From assembly GCA_913056475.1 (NCBI GenBank), contig CAJXMS010000024.1, positions 1 through 13,973 on the forward strand: a stretch of 13,973 bases of DNA. Reading direction: 5' to 3'. This DNA is from an uncultured Bacteroidota bacterium. GTDB lineage: Bacteria; Bacteroidota; Bacteroidia; Flavobacteriales; Schleiferiaceae. The notes under the pieces are model-generated. The model ran no database searches. It saw only the letters and a program-made list of their open reading frames with translations, and was not told where the DNA came from. Position numbers and translations under genes: made by a program. Below, piece by piece: positions 13,958 through 13,973 of the stretch (positions are counted from its first letter, which is position 1; the number at the start of each line of letters is the position of its first letter).

Positions 13958-13973
13958 CTATCATGTTCCTTCC

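Noticed and set aside
1..13973. CRISPR array, tRNA or rRNA genes, integrase or transposase
   Set aside because: No regularly spaced identical repeats, cloverleaf or rRNA-like stretches, or recombinase motifs were found in either strand.

Overview
The window looks like a chromosomal stretch from a member of the Bacteroidota, probably a Saprospiria/Lewinella-type marine bacterium. The pointers are three type IX secretion (T9SS) C-terminal sorting domains with YPNP/HPNP motifs, two LytS-type kinase plus LytTR regulator pairs, a small Lacal_2735/DUF6435-like protein, a LiaF-like membrane protein, and several TAnnTTTG promoter boxes. Most genes are GC-rich. Three patches are clearly AT-richer: the secreted protein at the left edge, the toxin-antitoxin pair, and a block inside the large secreted protein. 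No lineage assignment was computed.

Layout. Bases 1-1753 (minus) hold two exported proteins that overlap by one base. The first, a T9SS cargo protein, has its signal peptide split from the rest of the reading frame by a run of ten G residues; nine would restore one 550-residue protein. Bases 2140-5270 (plus) hold a 5' fragment of a LytS-type kinase gene, an MntA/HepT (MNT/HEPN) toxin-antitoxin pair, the intact kinase, and its LytTR response regulator. The fragment and the intact kinase share about 470 bp. Their differences sit only at the two edges and the central 400 bp is identical. Bases 5283-7703 (minus) hold the small Lacal_2735-like gene, a 400-base gene-free stretch, and a second LytTR regulator/LytS kinase operon.

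Bases 7836-8168 carry an orphan T9SS sorting domain with no start codon, closed by a strong terminator. A 664-residue T9SS beta-propeller/PKD protein (plus) follows, convergent with a LiaF-like membrane protein (minus). A repeat-rich intergenic element lies at 11217-11486. The serine biosynthesis pair serC-serA (minus) comes next, and the window ends in a REPIN-like cluster of four hairpins.

How the genes work together. serC and serA carry out two steps of the phosphorylated serine pathway. Each kinase/regulator pair is translationally coupled and is probably a two-component system; their signals are unknown. The secreted proteins would depend on Sec plus T9SS for export. No single new multi-gene system is evident. 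The most unusual items are the possible phase switch in a signal peptide, the converted kinase duplication flanking a toxin-antitoxin pair, the orphan sorting domain, and the two structured repeat elements.
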